Source of the DNA: Asparagopsis taxiformis
Taxonomy: Eukaryota; Rhodophyta; Florideophyceae; Bonnemaisoniales; Bonnemaisoniaceae
Direction: 5' to 3'
Assembly (NCBI GenBank): GCA_030407315.1
Contig: JALQPE010000071.1
Location: 1 to 64,000 of the forward strand
DNA length: 64,000 nt
Within the stretch, counting starts at the first letter, position 1. Each line of letters begins with the position of its first letter. The notes below the pieces were generated by a model. The model ran no database searches. It saw only the letters and a program-made list of their open reading frames with translations, and was not told where the DNA came from. The position numbers and the translations under genes were made by a program. Below are positions 1 to 12,100 of the stretch, in pieces.

Positions 1-3000
1 GCATGTCGGTGCATTGGAAAATGGCAGAGGATAGCAACTTTCATCGCATCGCTCGGATCTACAGTGCCATCGCATCTATCCATCCGTCTAACCATCCGCC
101 TCTGCCGCACCAATATCTCTTCCCCCACCACTCTGCTTCTGCATGTCTAACTAGCGCGCAAGCTTCCGAAGATGCAGAGCATTCCGCGCGAAAGGAACCG
201 CTCTATCCAAGTCACGAACTAGACATCGTCCACCGTGCTACCTTTCGCCAACCATCACTACGTCACACTGTACGGAGAGCGCTTTGCCAAGCGGTAAATT
301 AGCTCTGCTACCGCGATTTCTTCACCCTCCCTTACAAACGCATTCATGAGCTCGTACCCATCGTTACCGCCTTCAGAGCTGCGATATTGGGTAATAGAAG
401 CGTCTCACCCTTCGCAAAGCCTCATGTCTCAATGTTTACATATGAACTGGAAATGAAGGAGGTTATTGGAAGTCATGAAGCGAACTATTATGCGCAATAC
501 ATGATCATTACCCAAGTTTCATTATCGCACAATCATGGTAACAACAGCATGCATTTTATCTTCATCATCTGCACTGCAGTTCATGAGCTATGGTTAAGAT
601 GATGAAGTTGGATAGACCAATGTTCCATCTACATCTTTAAGAAGAAGGTAACACGCGTAGAGGTCGATGGCATGGCCGTATCATACCCCGTGTATGTTAT
701 ACAAGTTCAAGTAAGCGCGGATGCTTCAGCAAAGCGATTGGTAACAAACGGATACCATGCATTAGAAGAGTCGGTGCAGTGCGAACTTCGTGCATCGCGA
801 TGAAGTTTTGAACATGTACGGGTTTATTCCTGACAGCCTATCTCATTGAACAATTATACAGCTAACTGGTAATGATTTATCAACATTTAACGATACGAAG
901 ACAATGTGCATGATGTGCATGGCTGTATATATGTACATGAGTGGAAAGTTCTAATGCGGACCTTGCGGGATGCTTGCAAGCGCGTGCATCATGCACGCGT
1001 ATGATATGTCTGTATATACGGGAGTGGCTTTTACAGGCTTTGGAATCTCCTTCCGCGAGCCTCTTTCATGCTCTGCCATACTCAGTACGGAATGCCCGTG
1101 GTCAAACTGCGCAGCTGAATTTAAGGTAGCGCAGAGCTTGACTCACCCATGACGAATTTAATGCATCTATGTACATCTCAATTGTGTACTCTACAACAGT
1201 TACTCTTGGAAGTATACGGCTTCGAGCATATGCGATGCATCCGAGGGAATCCAATTCAACACCGGCCATATGTAACCCAGATAGTTGATAGTGGAGAAGC
1301 AGAATCCTTTTCATAGACGTTCCGAATTGAGTATACTCAATTCAAGAGTATACTGTTTTCTCATCGCTGTCAACAAACGAAATCATTCACTAAAGTTTGC
1401 TATCCATGTGCATTGATTATGTGCAAGAAAAATCACCCAGCACAATAGCTGAAGCAAAATACATGAAGGAGAGAAGAGAATCGACGGGAAATCATTGGAT
1501 CAGACTATGAAATCGCATATGGTGCAGTCATTGAAGTACCTACTGCCCGACTTGCACCGCAAATTGTGCCATAGTTGAAGCACTTGCTGTAGCTTTTCTA
1601 GAACGAGTATTGTTTAATTGATTCACATCGCATCGCACACATTTTCTATTTTGCTTGTGTACTCTTCTGTTGCATGTTTGCACAAACAGCACAGATTCGC
1701 TCATTTGTCTCGCCTCCACTGCATAAGTCATGCACCTTTTTTCGGCACTTTGTGCAAACAGTGAGTAGGCGCTCGGGCCGTTGAGCATCAGGGTTATTTG
1801 CGAGGATACATAACGGTCCTGATGCACATATCACGTACTTCTCGATGATGGACCATTGGTTGTATTGGGGCGTGATAGTTCCGTAGTTTCTCTATTTTCG
1901 GATGAGATATGTGAGGAATACGCAATATCGTTCTGGTCAGAAAGATTTGTGGCATCTGAGCTCTTCTCAGAGGGATCAGCATCGGTTTCAGACTGCTCTA
2001 GTCTCTCTTTGCCGAATTCATCTTCTTGGAACTCTTCAGTATCTTCGGTACTGGAGTTGGATCCGAATCGGGAAAGGATACAAATAGTCTCAGCCTGTGA
2101 TTCGCCTACTCCCAGTGTCCGAGATCTTGTATTACGAGTGCTCTGTGTTGAATTATTTATGTCCTCCGCGCACCTCAGTAAACGATTCCTAGCCAATCTG
2201 AAACAATCGCTGCTCTGCTCCACAAGTGTGCAAGACCTTCTTGTGGCGAGGCAGGCAATTCCAGTTGTCATTGTACCTGCATACGTGTCCAACACATTCC
2301 CATCCTCCGGAGCGAATGTAGTCATAATCTCTGCCAAAAGGAATGGATTCTTCTCTTCGACACGCACTCTAGCTCGGCTGTTTGGGTATGTGAGCTTGTT
2401 CCTAACTATAGGAATGTTATCGATAACATTGAATTTTCGTTTGTGGGATACTCGAAGCAGACAGTATTGAGATTGGAGATTTGCTTTGAAACCAGATGGG
2501 TGTTGCCCGGCACATCTACCAACTAGTGCAAATTCCACGGCATTCTGTGGGAATGTGTTATTTCTTGTACGTTGGAGTCCGGAACTCTCTTTGACAAATG
2601 TCAGTGGATGTTGCATCATTGAAATATCTGTTGTCCGGAATGCATTGAACCATCTTGGCAGTAAATGAAATGATGAAAATATCACGACATATCCGCCCGG
2701 CTTAACCATTCTTCTCGTGAACTGTACAAATGACTCCATCTCAGCATCGTCTATGTAATCACTGTACTCAGACCCTGTATGAGAGGCATTTGGTTTCACC
2801 ATATATGGAGGATCCGTTAGCACGAGGTCGAACGTTTGCTCTTCAGATACAACAGTGTTGCGATAGTGCTGCCAGGACATTTGGTAGCATCTTATATTGT
2901 ATGATTCAAGCAGAAAAATCTCATTTGAGTCCTTTGTTCCTGTACTAGTATCCAATCTTTCGGATGTTTGAGTGTGAGGTACTGAAACTGAGTTTGCCTT

Positions 3001-3502
3001 GGACTGCTGAGAGGAAATTTTTTTCTTACCAATATCCTGCTCGCCGATGGAGGTGGATGATTGTTTGCCAGTCTGGATGCTAGAGTCATCTGCATTTAAA
3101 GTTTCCGAATCTTCTGCATCTTCGTCTGAAGCACTAGGTGCACACTTCGGGCCTGGTTCCTGTGGTTCCTGAGTCTCGGCAGGGTTTTGATGCAGTGAAG
3201 GTTCTGATGAGTTGAGTTCATTACCTGATTCGATGTTTCCCTGAGGATCGCATTTTTCTCGGAGAACACGGCTTTGTGTATCCATATACTTCTTCATCAT
3301 CCAATCGAACTGAGATGGACATGCACTCTTGAATACCTTGAGCAATGAAGGAAGTATGTCAATGTCATTTCCAGCGTTACTGAGTACCTCTTCATCGAGA
3401 ACAAACGTACGAAGAAGATTTTTCTGAATTACTTCCAGGTCTTTCGGCCATACATCGGAACCCAGGAAGCGTTGAAACTTCTCGGCCTCAAGACGAGCAG
3501 CT
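1..3502. mobile_element. Copy A of the methyltransferase/ParB DNA transposon, left-arm fragment
   Basis: This stretch is nearly identical to 31128-34631 in the complete element and runs off the left edge of the window. It holds part of the long terminal inverted repeat and the 3' two thirds of the methyltransferase gene. Homology stops abruptly at 3502; the sequence beyond is unrelated to the other copies, so the ParB-like gene, the transposase gene and the right repeat are missing here. Small indels distinguish it from the later copies, so it is an independent, older or truncated insertion. Confidence 0.88.
1646..3502 (-). pseudogene. Truncated and frameshifted beta-class DNA amino-methyltransferase (copy A)
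   Basis: The reading frame matches the intact 671-residue methyltransferase at 32774-34789 from its residue ~58 onward, including the acidic low-complexity linker, the TDPPY motif and the LDTYAGT motif-I region. The first ~57 residues are absent because homology ends at 3502; the open frame runs on to 3549 through unrelated sequence. A single-base deletion in a T run near 1830 shifts the frame just before the C-terminal zinc finger, which continues in another frame to a stop at 1646. The catalytic region looks intact, but the fragment lacks its start and its fused finger and is very probably non-functional. The breakpoint follows a pyrimidine-rich tract ending in CAG in the coding sense, so a retained intron is a weaker alternative explanation. 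Confidence 0.8.
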
Positions 3503-3946
3503 GGTAAAGGTAAGAAGCGAAGTTTGAAGTCGGGTAAATTGCTCAGCAAAGGTCTGTACGGCTGTGAGCAGCTCTCAGGAGTATTTTACCTCACGTGGTC
3601 TCTGTTCAGGTTATACCCTGTATATATATAGGTAGCCTAGTGTAGGTGGAAGATAGACGAAAATTCTACAAATAATTTATCACAGTGACGGCTCTCGTAG
3701 TCGAAATCTGCGCGTTGTCAAGGGTTGAAACTAGTCTCCCCCTACGGCCTAGCTAGTAAAATCATATAACGTTGTAGACTAATATTAAAAAGTAGCAAGC
3801 AATCTGCTGAGTAGCACTAAACTATGAGATGAAGGACAGATGTATAGATGAGAACTGAAAAATGGGCTAAGGTAACAATGTTGAGATAAGAAAGACAGAA
3901 CTTTATAGCAGGGAACAGTAGTATAGGTTTTAATACTTCTGATATG
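3503..3946. other. Non-coding stretch between copy A and the first fusion gene
   Basis: AT-rich sequence downstream of the minus-strand fusion gene. I see no coding frame with recognisable similarity, no CACTA-type terminus and no LTR. It presumably holds the 3' untranslated region of the gene that ends at 3947. Confidence 0.5.
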
Positions 3947-6900
3947 CTATCTATTGCTCCTATCGTACTTGTAATATTCGACGGTGTGGATGTGGTCCGT
4001 GAGGACGTCCTTCTCCGTCTTCAAGTAGATGTGGCCGCGCGTGGGCAGGCCATAGACTAACTTCTCGCCTGCAGGAAGATCTCCTCGGCTGAAGCCGACC
4101 CCGTAATGGTAAAGGTCACCGCGACCAACCAATACGGAATAGGGTGGCACCCAAAAGATGAGAGGGGAACCTTCCACATATCGGCGCCCGGACTGGCCAG
4201 GCATACATGACTATAAGGGGCAACTACTATAGAGAACCCATCGGCTCCGCTCGACATCATGAAATATGATGGAGACGTGGTAGGACTTCCAACACTATTC
4301 GTCGCTACCTTGAAGTCCGTGTGCCCATCCTGGTCCGCAGCCCCATCTGCTGTAAGAAGCAGCCGCAATCCTGTCTTCGGGAAGAAGACAGGATCCTCAC
4401 CCTCCATTCCCAACTTCAAGAACTCCGCACAAACACCAAGAGCAAGCTCTGCCACCAACTTGTTCTTATACATCTCCAAATTCCCCTCCTCCAACTTGTC
4501 GCACAACTCACGCCGCGGCAGAGAGAGGCGCCCACGACCACCATCGATGCGGTCCTTCGCATCACCCACGTTGTGGATGAACTGCCACGGCGAAGGATCG
4601 AAGCCGGGCTTTGCGAAAGCTGGCGGCTCGTCCTGTGGCTCCCTGTCGTCATCGTTAGAATCAGACTGCTGGGAGGGTTTTTCAACCTCCTCAACCAGCG
4701 GGAACTGCCTAGCGAAGTGACCGAACAACTCATGCGTCGCATTACCAGCCGTGGACGATGCCAACAGGCCTTCCATAACAATAACCCCCAAGTTTTCCAA
4801 CAATGCCTTCTTCACCGCAAAGTACCTGTCCACCACCGTATCCTCAGCACCCGGCGATGCAGCTGCCTGGAATGCTGCCGCCCTCATTTCCGCCCGAACC
4901 GTCTCCACCGTCGTACTTTCCATATAGTACTTCATCCGGCTGCCAGACGCAATTGCGCTGGGGAGAACGGCGGCCACATTCTCATCGACGATACTGTCGG
5001 GAATGGGATTCTCCTGGGCGTCGTCGAACTGGAGAACCGGCTCCCGAGAGCGACCTCGGGAAGCCGACTTGGATTTCTTTGACGACGACTTTGATGAAGT
5101 CTCACCGAGCCTTCTCTTTTTGGTAGAAGGCTCGGGCGTCGCAGAAGCGGCTTCCAAGTTACGCTTCCCGAGGATGGAGTTTTCACCCGCATCCTCGGGG
5201 GCGCTCTCCAGCTCGACGACCTCCACAGCACCACCCGCCGTTCCACCACGACCGGAACGACTCGCTTGCAGGCGGGTACTCCTTCTGGGCATCACTTTCC
5301 TCCCAGAAGTTTCCACTCCGGGCGGTGCAGAATCACTGACTTCAATGACATCTTCGTCAGGATCTGCACCGCCCTTCGCACTGCTGCCCTCGACCACATT
5401 CTCGGGAGTAGGGCCCTCCGTCGAAATCCTCGCAACCGTCTTCTGTCCAACCCCACCGGATGGTGAAGGGACGAAGCTGTCATCGCTGGAGCTTCCCGAA
5501 CTGCTAGCAGATGCAGAACGGGAAGCTTCGACAGCGGGGGCCGGAGCAGCAGGGTGCTGCTCGGCAGCCGGAGTCGCAGGCTCAGGCTGCGAAGCCGGTG
5601 AGACCTGCTCCTGCGCGGCTTGGACAGGACGGTTGGGGGTACCAGTCCCGGCGTGGGAAACTGGACCAGAGCGTTCGCTGCCATCCTGGGGACCACGCGC
5701 AGTCGGCTTGACCGGGGTCACCGCAGGGGAGGATGCCGACACGGCAGGGGTAGAGACAGGAACAGGGGCAACCTCGGAATTGCTGGAAGATTCCAGTTGA
5801 GGTGGTGGGGGCAAAGGAATGGAGGATGAAGGGATGGGCAAGGAATTGGAAGAGGAAGGGATGGGGGCATCATCACCACATGTGGCTGGGAGCGCAGCAT
5901 GTGGGATGTCTGGGTACATCGCGTGAAAGCGTTTCCGCATTTGCATGTCGCGGTACCCAGTGACGCGCAGGAGCATTTTCCTGGCGTCCTTCCCGAAGAC
6001 AGACTTCTTACGGGGAAAAATATTTTCGTAACTGTAACCATCGGGGGGGCCTTCCTTGGGACGGAAGTCTGCCCAGCACCCCTTCTTGGGGACCATCTGA
6101 GCAAGAACTTCGACAACGCGCGAGCGAATGTCGAAGCTCTTGCTCGGGTCACCCCGGCTGGGAATTGACCCATCCAGCATCCTCAACACATCCGACACGT
6201 TCCAGTACTCGGCCACCTCCTTCACGTACCCGAAGATTTCCAACAAACCAGCAATCCATTCCTGCCCAATGGTACCAACCGAGTACGGTTTCAGCCCGGC
6301 CGACCGACGGCTACAAGTGTAGCGCGCCGTCATCTCCAGGATGAAACACTTCTGCACATCCGGAGCACTCCTGAACGACCCATTGAACAACAAGTTCACC
6401 GTACAACCAGCCAGATCCTCGGTCGAAGAGAACTGCACGAACTCCGGCCTGTTCGGGATGCTCGACCAGTACTTGAAAGCAGGGCTTTCAATGGTCTTGA
6501 ACCCTCGCGCGATCGAGACGTAGCGCATGAGCTGTCTCGGACGAATCCAGCTCAGCGCTTTCCGTTCTTTTATGTATTGAACGGTCGGCTCGATCTTCTT
6601 CTTTCCCAGGCGGTGGATATTGATGAACTCCATCACAGAGCACACATTGTCAGCAACTGTTACCTCGCTGACATTGTGGGTGTGGAAGTTCATCAGCCGT
6701 GAAAGCGGGAGTACTTCTTCGGAGCAGAAGACATCCCGGCCAAGCCGAGTCGGTGGGAGGAGAAAGTCGACTGGAATAGTTCCAAAGCGACGGTAGATGT
6801 CAGACTTGACAAACTCCTCCCACTCTGGACTGTCCTTCGCAGGAGCAGGTCCAGCCGACTCGAGAATGGCCTTCAACGCGGTCACTCGGTGAGATCCATC

Positions 6901-7593
6901 GACATATTGCAGTCGTACTTTTGCATTGGAATCAATCACCTCGCAGACGGACACGCGTGAAGCAATCACGGAAAATCCCTGAGTGAGAAACGTTTTCTTC
7001 AACTCATCAACGCGATGCGGCCTGACCACCCTGGACACGACTGCCGGAGGAGAAACATCCAGGGGGGAAATGAAGACTGGAATGTTTCGGCAGCTCTCCG
7101 GACTTATGTCGTAGTCCACATCCACCGGGATGGGCACTGTGCCAGGGTAGGCCAGCCTGGTGCTGCGGAGAGGCTTGTTCGGTACGATGTCACGAGCGTT
7201 GTGATCATCGACCTTCTCCGCATCCTCTGCCAAGTCGCTGCCGGACGCGATGATCATGTCCGGAGCAGGCGAGCTAGGCAGAGGAGCACCAGATCCCTCG
7301 ACGGCTGGCGCCGCTTCGGCAGATTGAGCCGGAAGCGGAGTTGCGGGAACGCCAGCGTCGATTGTCGGGACAACCGCGGGATCGGAAGCGGAAGGGGGGG
7401 AGGGGACGGGCTTAGGTGCTGGGCTGAGCTGGGTCAGCGCTGCAGCAGCTTCGCAAACGTCCATGGGGACAGGGGGGGCCAGAGAAGGAGAAGGAGAGGG
7501 AGAAGGAGAGGGAGAAGGAGTGGGAGAATCGTTGTCACGGCGGCTGGCAGAGCGCACCTGGCGGTCGAAAGCGTTGGGGGATTGTTGAGCCAT
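3947..7593 (-). pseudogene. ParB-like / Fe(II)-2OG dioxygenase-like fusion protein, frameshifted near the C terminus
   Basis: I start at the ATG at 7593 (MAQQSPN); the frame is open a little further upstream without another ATG. The first ~150 residues are Pro/Ser/Ala-rich. A ParB/Srx-like domain follows (about 165-300) with the motif DGSHR at 232-236 and the downstream helix pattern seen in its paralogue at 9167-12427. A long low-complexity region with KKRR clusters, probably nuclear targeting, leads to a C-terminal double-stranded beta-helix domain with an HTD iron-binding motif and the PSYFMM/GADGF strands shared with the paralogue. Near 4160-4164 a CTCTC run throws the frame: the ORF reads unrelated residues to 4057, while the continuation with WVPPYS, the distal histidine in LYHYG and the tail lies in another frame ending at 3947. 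As written the protein lacks the third iron ligand. A sequencing error or an unrecognised small intron is possible. Confidence 0.72.
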
Positions 7594-7798
7594 TGCTTTG
7601 GTGAGTGATTGACAAACGAAGAGTGAAAGATTGAGAAAGAGAGAAGAAGATCTGAACGACAAGCTGTTTTGCTGCGTAAGCTGAGTAAGATAGGCGAAAC
7701 TTAGAGATCTGACATATTCCTATTAGTATACACCCTGGTAATGATATTCAGCGGTTGACCAATCCGAACCTTCCACATCACTTTTCGTTGTACGACAA

Positions 7799-8120
7799 TT
7801 ACAGCTCAGGCAGTTTACCAAGGATCCTTACAGCAAAGCCATCGTTACGATGACTTTGCTGTAAGGAAACGTTTCATTACAGAGGCCAGGAATTTTTTTA
7901 CCGGGTAAAGAAATCATGGCCACTGTAATGTTTTGTTTCCTGACAGCAAAGTCATCGTTACGATGACTTTGCTGTAAGAAAACGTTTTCATTACAGCGGC
8001 CAGGAATTTTTTTACCGGGTAAAGAAATCATGGCCACTGTAATGAAACCTTTCCTTACAGCAAAGTCATCGTAACGATGACTTTGCTGTAAGCATCCCTG
8101 GTAAACTGCTCCATCTGTAA
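7799..8120. repeat. Palindrome cluster 1 (three 37-bp palindromes in an inverted-repeat frame)
   Basis: Three copies (7828-7864, 7941-7977, 8055-8091) of a palindrome with 18-base arms, left arm TTACAGCAAAGTCATCGT, around one central base that is T, T and A in order. Between them lie two copies of a second odd palindrome, TTTACC-G-GGTAAA (7897-7909, 8011-8023). The cluster is itself bounded by inverted CAGTTTACC and TTACAG segments at 7799-7828 and 8091-8120. It begins about 205 bp upstream of the start codon of the fusion gene at 7593, so it could be a promoter-proximal protein-binding array, a foldback element, or both. Confidence 0.85.
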
Positions 8121-8659
8121 GCCGTTGGTCTCAACCCTCGCTCTCGTTTCTGTTGTCCTCCATCATCTCCACCTACCTTCCCCCTACACACCACCTCTCT
8201 AATGTCACTCTGCCCACCCTTTGGTGCATGAAATATTTTCTTACCACTGCCATAGTCTACACATACTGCTGCCTTCATACCTCTGCATGCCTACCCTTCA
8301 ATCTTTCTTCCATCTTTCTCTACCGTGCTAGGCTTAGACCATGCTCTGTGCACATCTGACTTACTTAATATCATTGTATAGTTAGAAACTAGAATAATAA
8401 TTACATCACTAGAGTACACTGCAAATGTTAGTAACTATGGTTGGTGTGGTACACAACACCCTACCTCCTTCATGAGTAAACTTTGCGCACAGAACCGTTC
8501 AATACCAGGTAGTGCAGCCAGCGCAAACCAGGCTTGCACGACGCAGAGTGCTCCCCAGAGCCGTCAACAGTCGTCCAAACCATCGTTGTACGATGTTCCC
8601 GGCTCCACACTTCCCTTCTCACCCTTCCCAGGGTGGGAGACGGACGAAACTCCCAACCG
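8121..8659. other. Spacer between palindrome clusters 1 and 2
   Basis: No coding frame of note, no inverted repeat and no tandem repeat seen. Flanking words such as AACCGCTTACAG near cluster 2 and CTGTAAGCCGTTGG near cluster 1 resemble each other in inverted orientation, so the two clusters may derive from one duplicated module. Confidence 0.4.
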
Positions 8660-8946
8660 CTTACAGCCGAAGCCGTTTACCCGGGATGCTTACAGCAAAG
8701 TCATCGTTACGATGACTTTGCTGTAAGGAAAGGTTTGATTACAGTGGTGAGAAAATTTTACCGGGTAAAAAAATCAGCAAGAATTTTTTACCCGGTAAAA
8801 AATTGTGGCCGCTGTAATGATTTGATTTCTTACAGCAAAGTCATCGTTACGATGACTTTGCTGTAAGAAATCAAATCATTACAGCAAAGTCATCGTAACG
8901 ATGACTTTGCTGTCAGCACCCCAGCGAAACTGCATCATCTGTAAGC
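8660..8946. repeat. Palindrome cluster 2 (three 37-bp palindromes)
   Basis: Copies of the 37-bp palindrome at 8690-8726, 8830-8866 and 8879-8915 (last base pair altered, TGTCA end), with central bases T, T and A, the same order as in cluster 1. TTTACC/GGTAAA palindromes lie around 8758-8805. The outer boundary again has inverted TTACAG and CGTTTACC/GTTTCG segments. It lies about 220 bp downstream of the 3' end of the fusion gene at 9167. Confidence 0.85.
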
Positions 8947-9166
8947 CTTCCTCACCTCAATGTTGTAACCAAAGACGACTGCGATATTACCTTGTTCTAT
9001 TCTAGTAGTGCCCACCATAGTTTCCTCCCCTTCTCATATTAAATTGAGTATTGTATATCTCCCGACCCGTCTACATACGCAAACGTCATGTACTAGCCTA
9101 ACTTTCATCGTTTACTTGAAGGCGGCCTTGATGCCTGCCATAGAATGCTATTAAGAACTAATTTCA

Positions 9167-12100
9167 TCAGATATCTAAACGCTCCCAGTAGTTGACATTG
9201 AAGGGAGGCTGTAGCAACTTCTCCCTGGAAGTTCGCAGTGATAGATGGGACCGGATAGGATGCTGGTACCTCACCGAAGAACGACCCTCCGCGAATCCCA
9301 TTCCTCCGTGATACACGTCCGTTCGGCATACAAGCAGGGAATACGGTGGGATGCGCACGTTCGTCACTGGCACGCGGTACTTGTCTTTCGCTGGATGACT
9401 TAGGCACACATGGCTGAACTTGGCGATACGAATGATGAACCCATCCGCACCAGCAGCCATCATGAAATATGATGGCGAGTTGAGAGGACCAGTTCCAGTT
9501 CCCTCACGGACGGGAACATCGGTATGCATAAGTTGCTCCTGACTACCTTCTGCGGTCAAAATCAGACGAAGACCCGTTTCTGGAAAGACCACCGCTTCTT
9601 CTCTTCCAAACCCGAGCTTCAGGTTCTCCGCACAAATCGCCTTACCTAGCTCCAGAATCAGCTTGTTCCTGTACTGCCGCGCGCTTTCTTGCTCAAGGTC
9701 ATCGCAGATGCTTTTCCGGTCCGTCTTGAATACACCAGTGCTGTCTTTCGGTCGAAGTGGTTTCCACGGGTTCTTCTGACTTGCACTTGAGCCACTTGTA
9801 GTACCTTGGAATGTGCTGGCCATCTGTGTGAATAACTCGTGCGTAGCTGCTCCCACTGTAGTAGAAGAGAAAATGTCTTGCAACACCACGTAACCAAGCT
9901 CGTCGATCATTCTTCTCTGGTAGCTGAAGTATTGTTGGCTTTCACAAGAACCGAGGGGACATACCAAAGTAGAGTAGCCTGCAGCTGCTTCCATTATCTC
10001 CGTCCGGATTGTATCAATGTCTTCTTCTGTGATATAATACTTCATTCTCGAGTTGGAAGGAACGCATAAAGGCAGCTTCTCAGGTATGTCCTCTGCGAAT
10101 GTGCGGTCTGGAAGGGAGTTTTCTTGCTCGTCAGTGAAGAGTGGTGCTTCTTCTCCAGTCGTTCGTTTTCTTGCATTGACTCTACTCTTCTTTTCCCGGG
10201 GAGGCCCAATCTCAATGTTGTCATCCGGCGTATTGGGCTCAGAAAACTTCGCGCTAGTATCTTCCCTTCTTCGCTTCTTATCCAACCTGGACTCGTTTTC
10301 ATCGCCGCTTCCACCAGAACTCCTGCTTCTTCCCGAATTCTCCTTGTCCACTTCGGCCGGGCTAGTGCTGTAAGTTTCTGGTGTCCTGATTCGAAGTTTC
10401 AATATCACAGAGCGGTTCTGCGCATCTCCAGCTTGTTGTCCAGGCGTGTCTATGTCCATGCGACCACTATTGTCCAAGTTGATATCCAGACTTTGCGTAT
10501 CGCCGCTTTGTTTCCTTCCCTGAGGAAGATCTTCTCTGACAATCCTTCCCGGCGAATTATCCCTGGCACGACTTTCCCGCTCTGCCCTTGAAGCTGAAAG
10601 ACGTTCCTGTTCTTTTTGGAGAACAGCAAGACGTTCTGCTTCCCTCTTCTCAGCTGCTGCAAGACGCGTGGCAGGACGTTCCTGTCCTCCCTCTTTTGCT
10701 GCGGCAGGACGGTCTTCTGCTTCTTTCGGGGTGCTCAGAGGTGCCTCTTCTATTGCTTTCGTCGCGACAGCAGGAATCACTTCTTCAGCCACCACATTTG
10801 GAGTAATTTCCTGTTCTTCCTCCACAACAGCAGAAACTTCCTGCTCTGCTTGGGCTTCGGCAGATACTCCTTCTTCTGCTTGAACAGGACCAGAAGTTTC
10901 CACAGTTTCCTTCTCTGTAGAATTATTTCCCTGTTCTGCGGCAGTAGGTGCTTCTTCGTCTTCTGCTTTGGCGCCATCAACAAGTGCTTTTTCTATTTCT
11001 CCGGGGGTCATGCGATTCCGTTCCCTCTCCTCCTCCGCTTTCGTCTCCTGCATTGCCTTTGTCCCGGTAGCATATTCCAGTTTGTCGTAAAAACTGTTTG
11101 TAAACATCCCGTTCTTGGTTCTCAGACTGCTACTGTCTACCACGTCGTCATGAAAGTCGACAAGGACGAATACAATGCGCTCTCCAATGCGATGATCATT
11201 ATCCCCGACCTCCTTCGCGTTTTCTGCTGCCAAATCCGTTCGCACGAATTCCTCCATCGTTGCAGAGTTCAACCACTTGCGGACGACCTCTGCCATATCA
11301 TAGATGGCCAACAGAGCCAGTAGCCAAGTGCGCATCGTGAACGGACTTCCGCTTCCGATATTTCTGACAAGTCCTCTCTTCCTCCTCATCCTTGTCCACG
11401 ACGCTGTCATCTCGAGCACAAACCACTGGAACCACTCCTTATCGCGCGTCCCGCGTCCGTCCGTGCCATTGCGGAATATTGCGTTATTGACAAGATCGAG
11501 CACGCACCCGTACATATCGGCAGAGTCAATTCGAGAAAAGTCCGGATCTCTTCCCTCGGTTCTTGCATCCTCGATTTCTCTGTTCCTATCCAAAGCATTG
11601 TAAACGCTAGGGATAGAGCTCCAGTACACGAAAGCAACGCTGTCTGTGCGATTGAACCCCTTCGCAATGTTGATGTACTGCCTATACGAGTTCTCCGAAC
11701 GGTTCCTGTCGGACGGCAGAATATAGCTCACTTCTTTCAGAATAGGAATAAGCCGGACAACAGGAAGATCCATCTGGTTGGAAAACCTGAGAAACTCTAT
11801 GACCGCACACACATTGTCGGCAATGCTCACAGAAGCGACATCGTGAGTTTGTATATTGGCTTCGAGAGACAGTTTCAGAACCTCCAGCGCATCGAAAATT
11901 AGACGCCCGTTCGGCGCAATCAACTGTTGTACCCAAACCAATTCCAAGGAATCCCTGTTCTTTCCTGAGTACTTCTCCAGGCATAGTTGCAGAGCAGCTA
12001 TGCGATGAGAGCCATCGATGCAGTAAAACTCGTCTCCTTCGTTATCTTCCATTTTGCAGACTGTAATCATAGTTCCAGTGGTAGAGAAACCTCTATCCAT

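Noticed and set aside
941..1314. Small ORFs repeated in every copy of the inverted repeat
   Set aside because: They occur on both strands over the same bases, lack recognisable domains and are open only because copies are near-identical.
5003..5800. Long plus-strand ORFs across the fusion gene
   Set aside because: They mirror the Pro/Ser/Ala-rich codons of the minus-strand gene; composition explains them.
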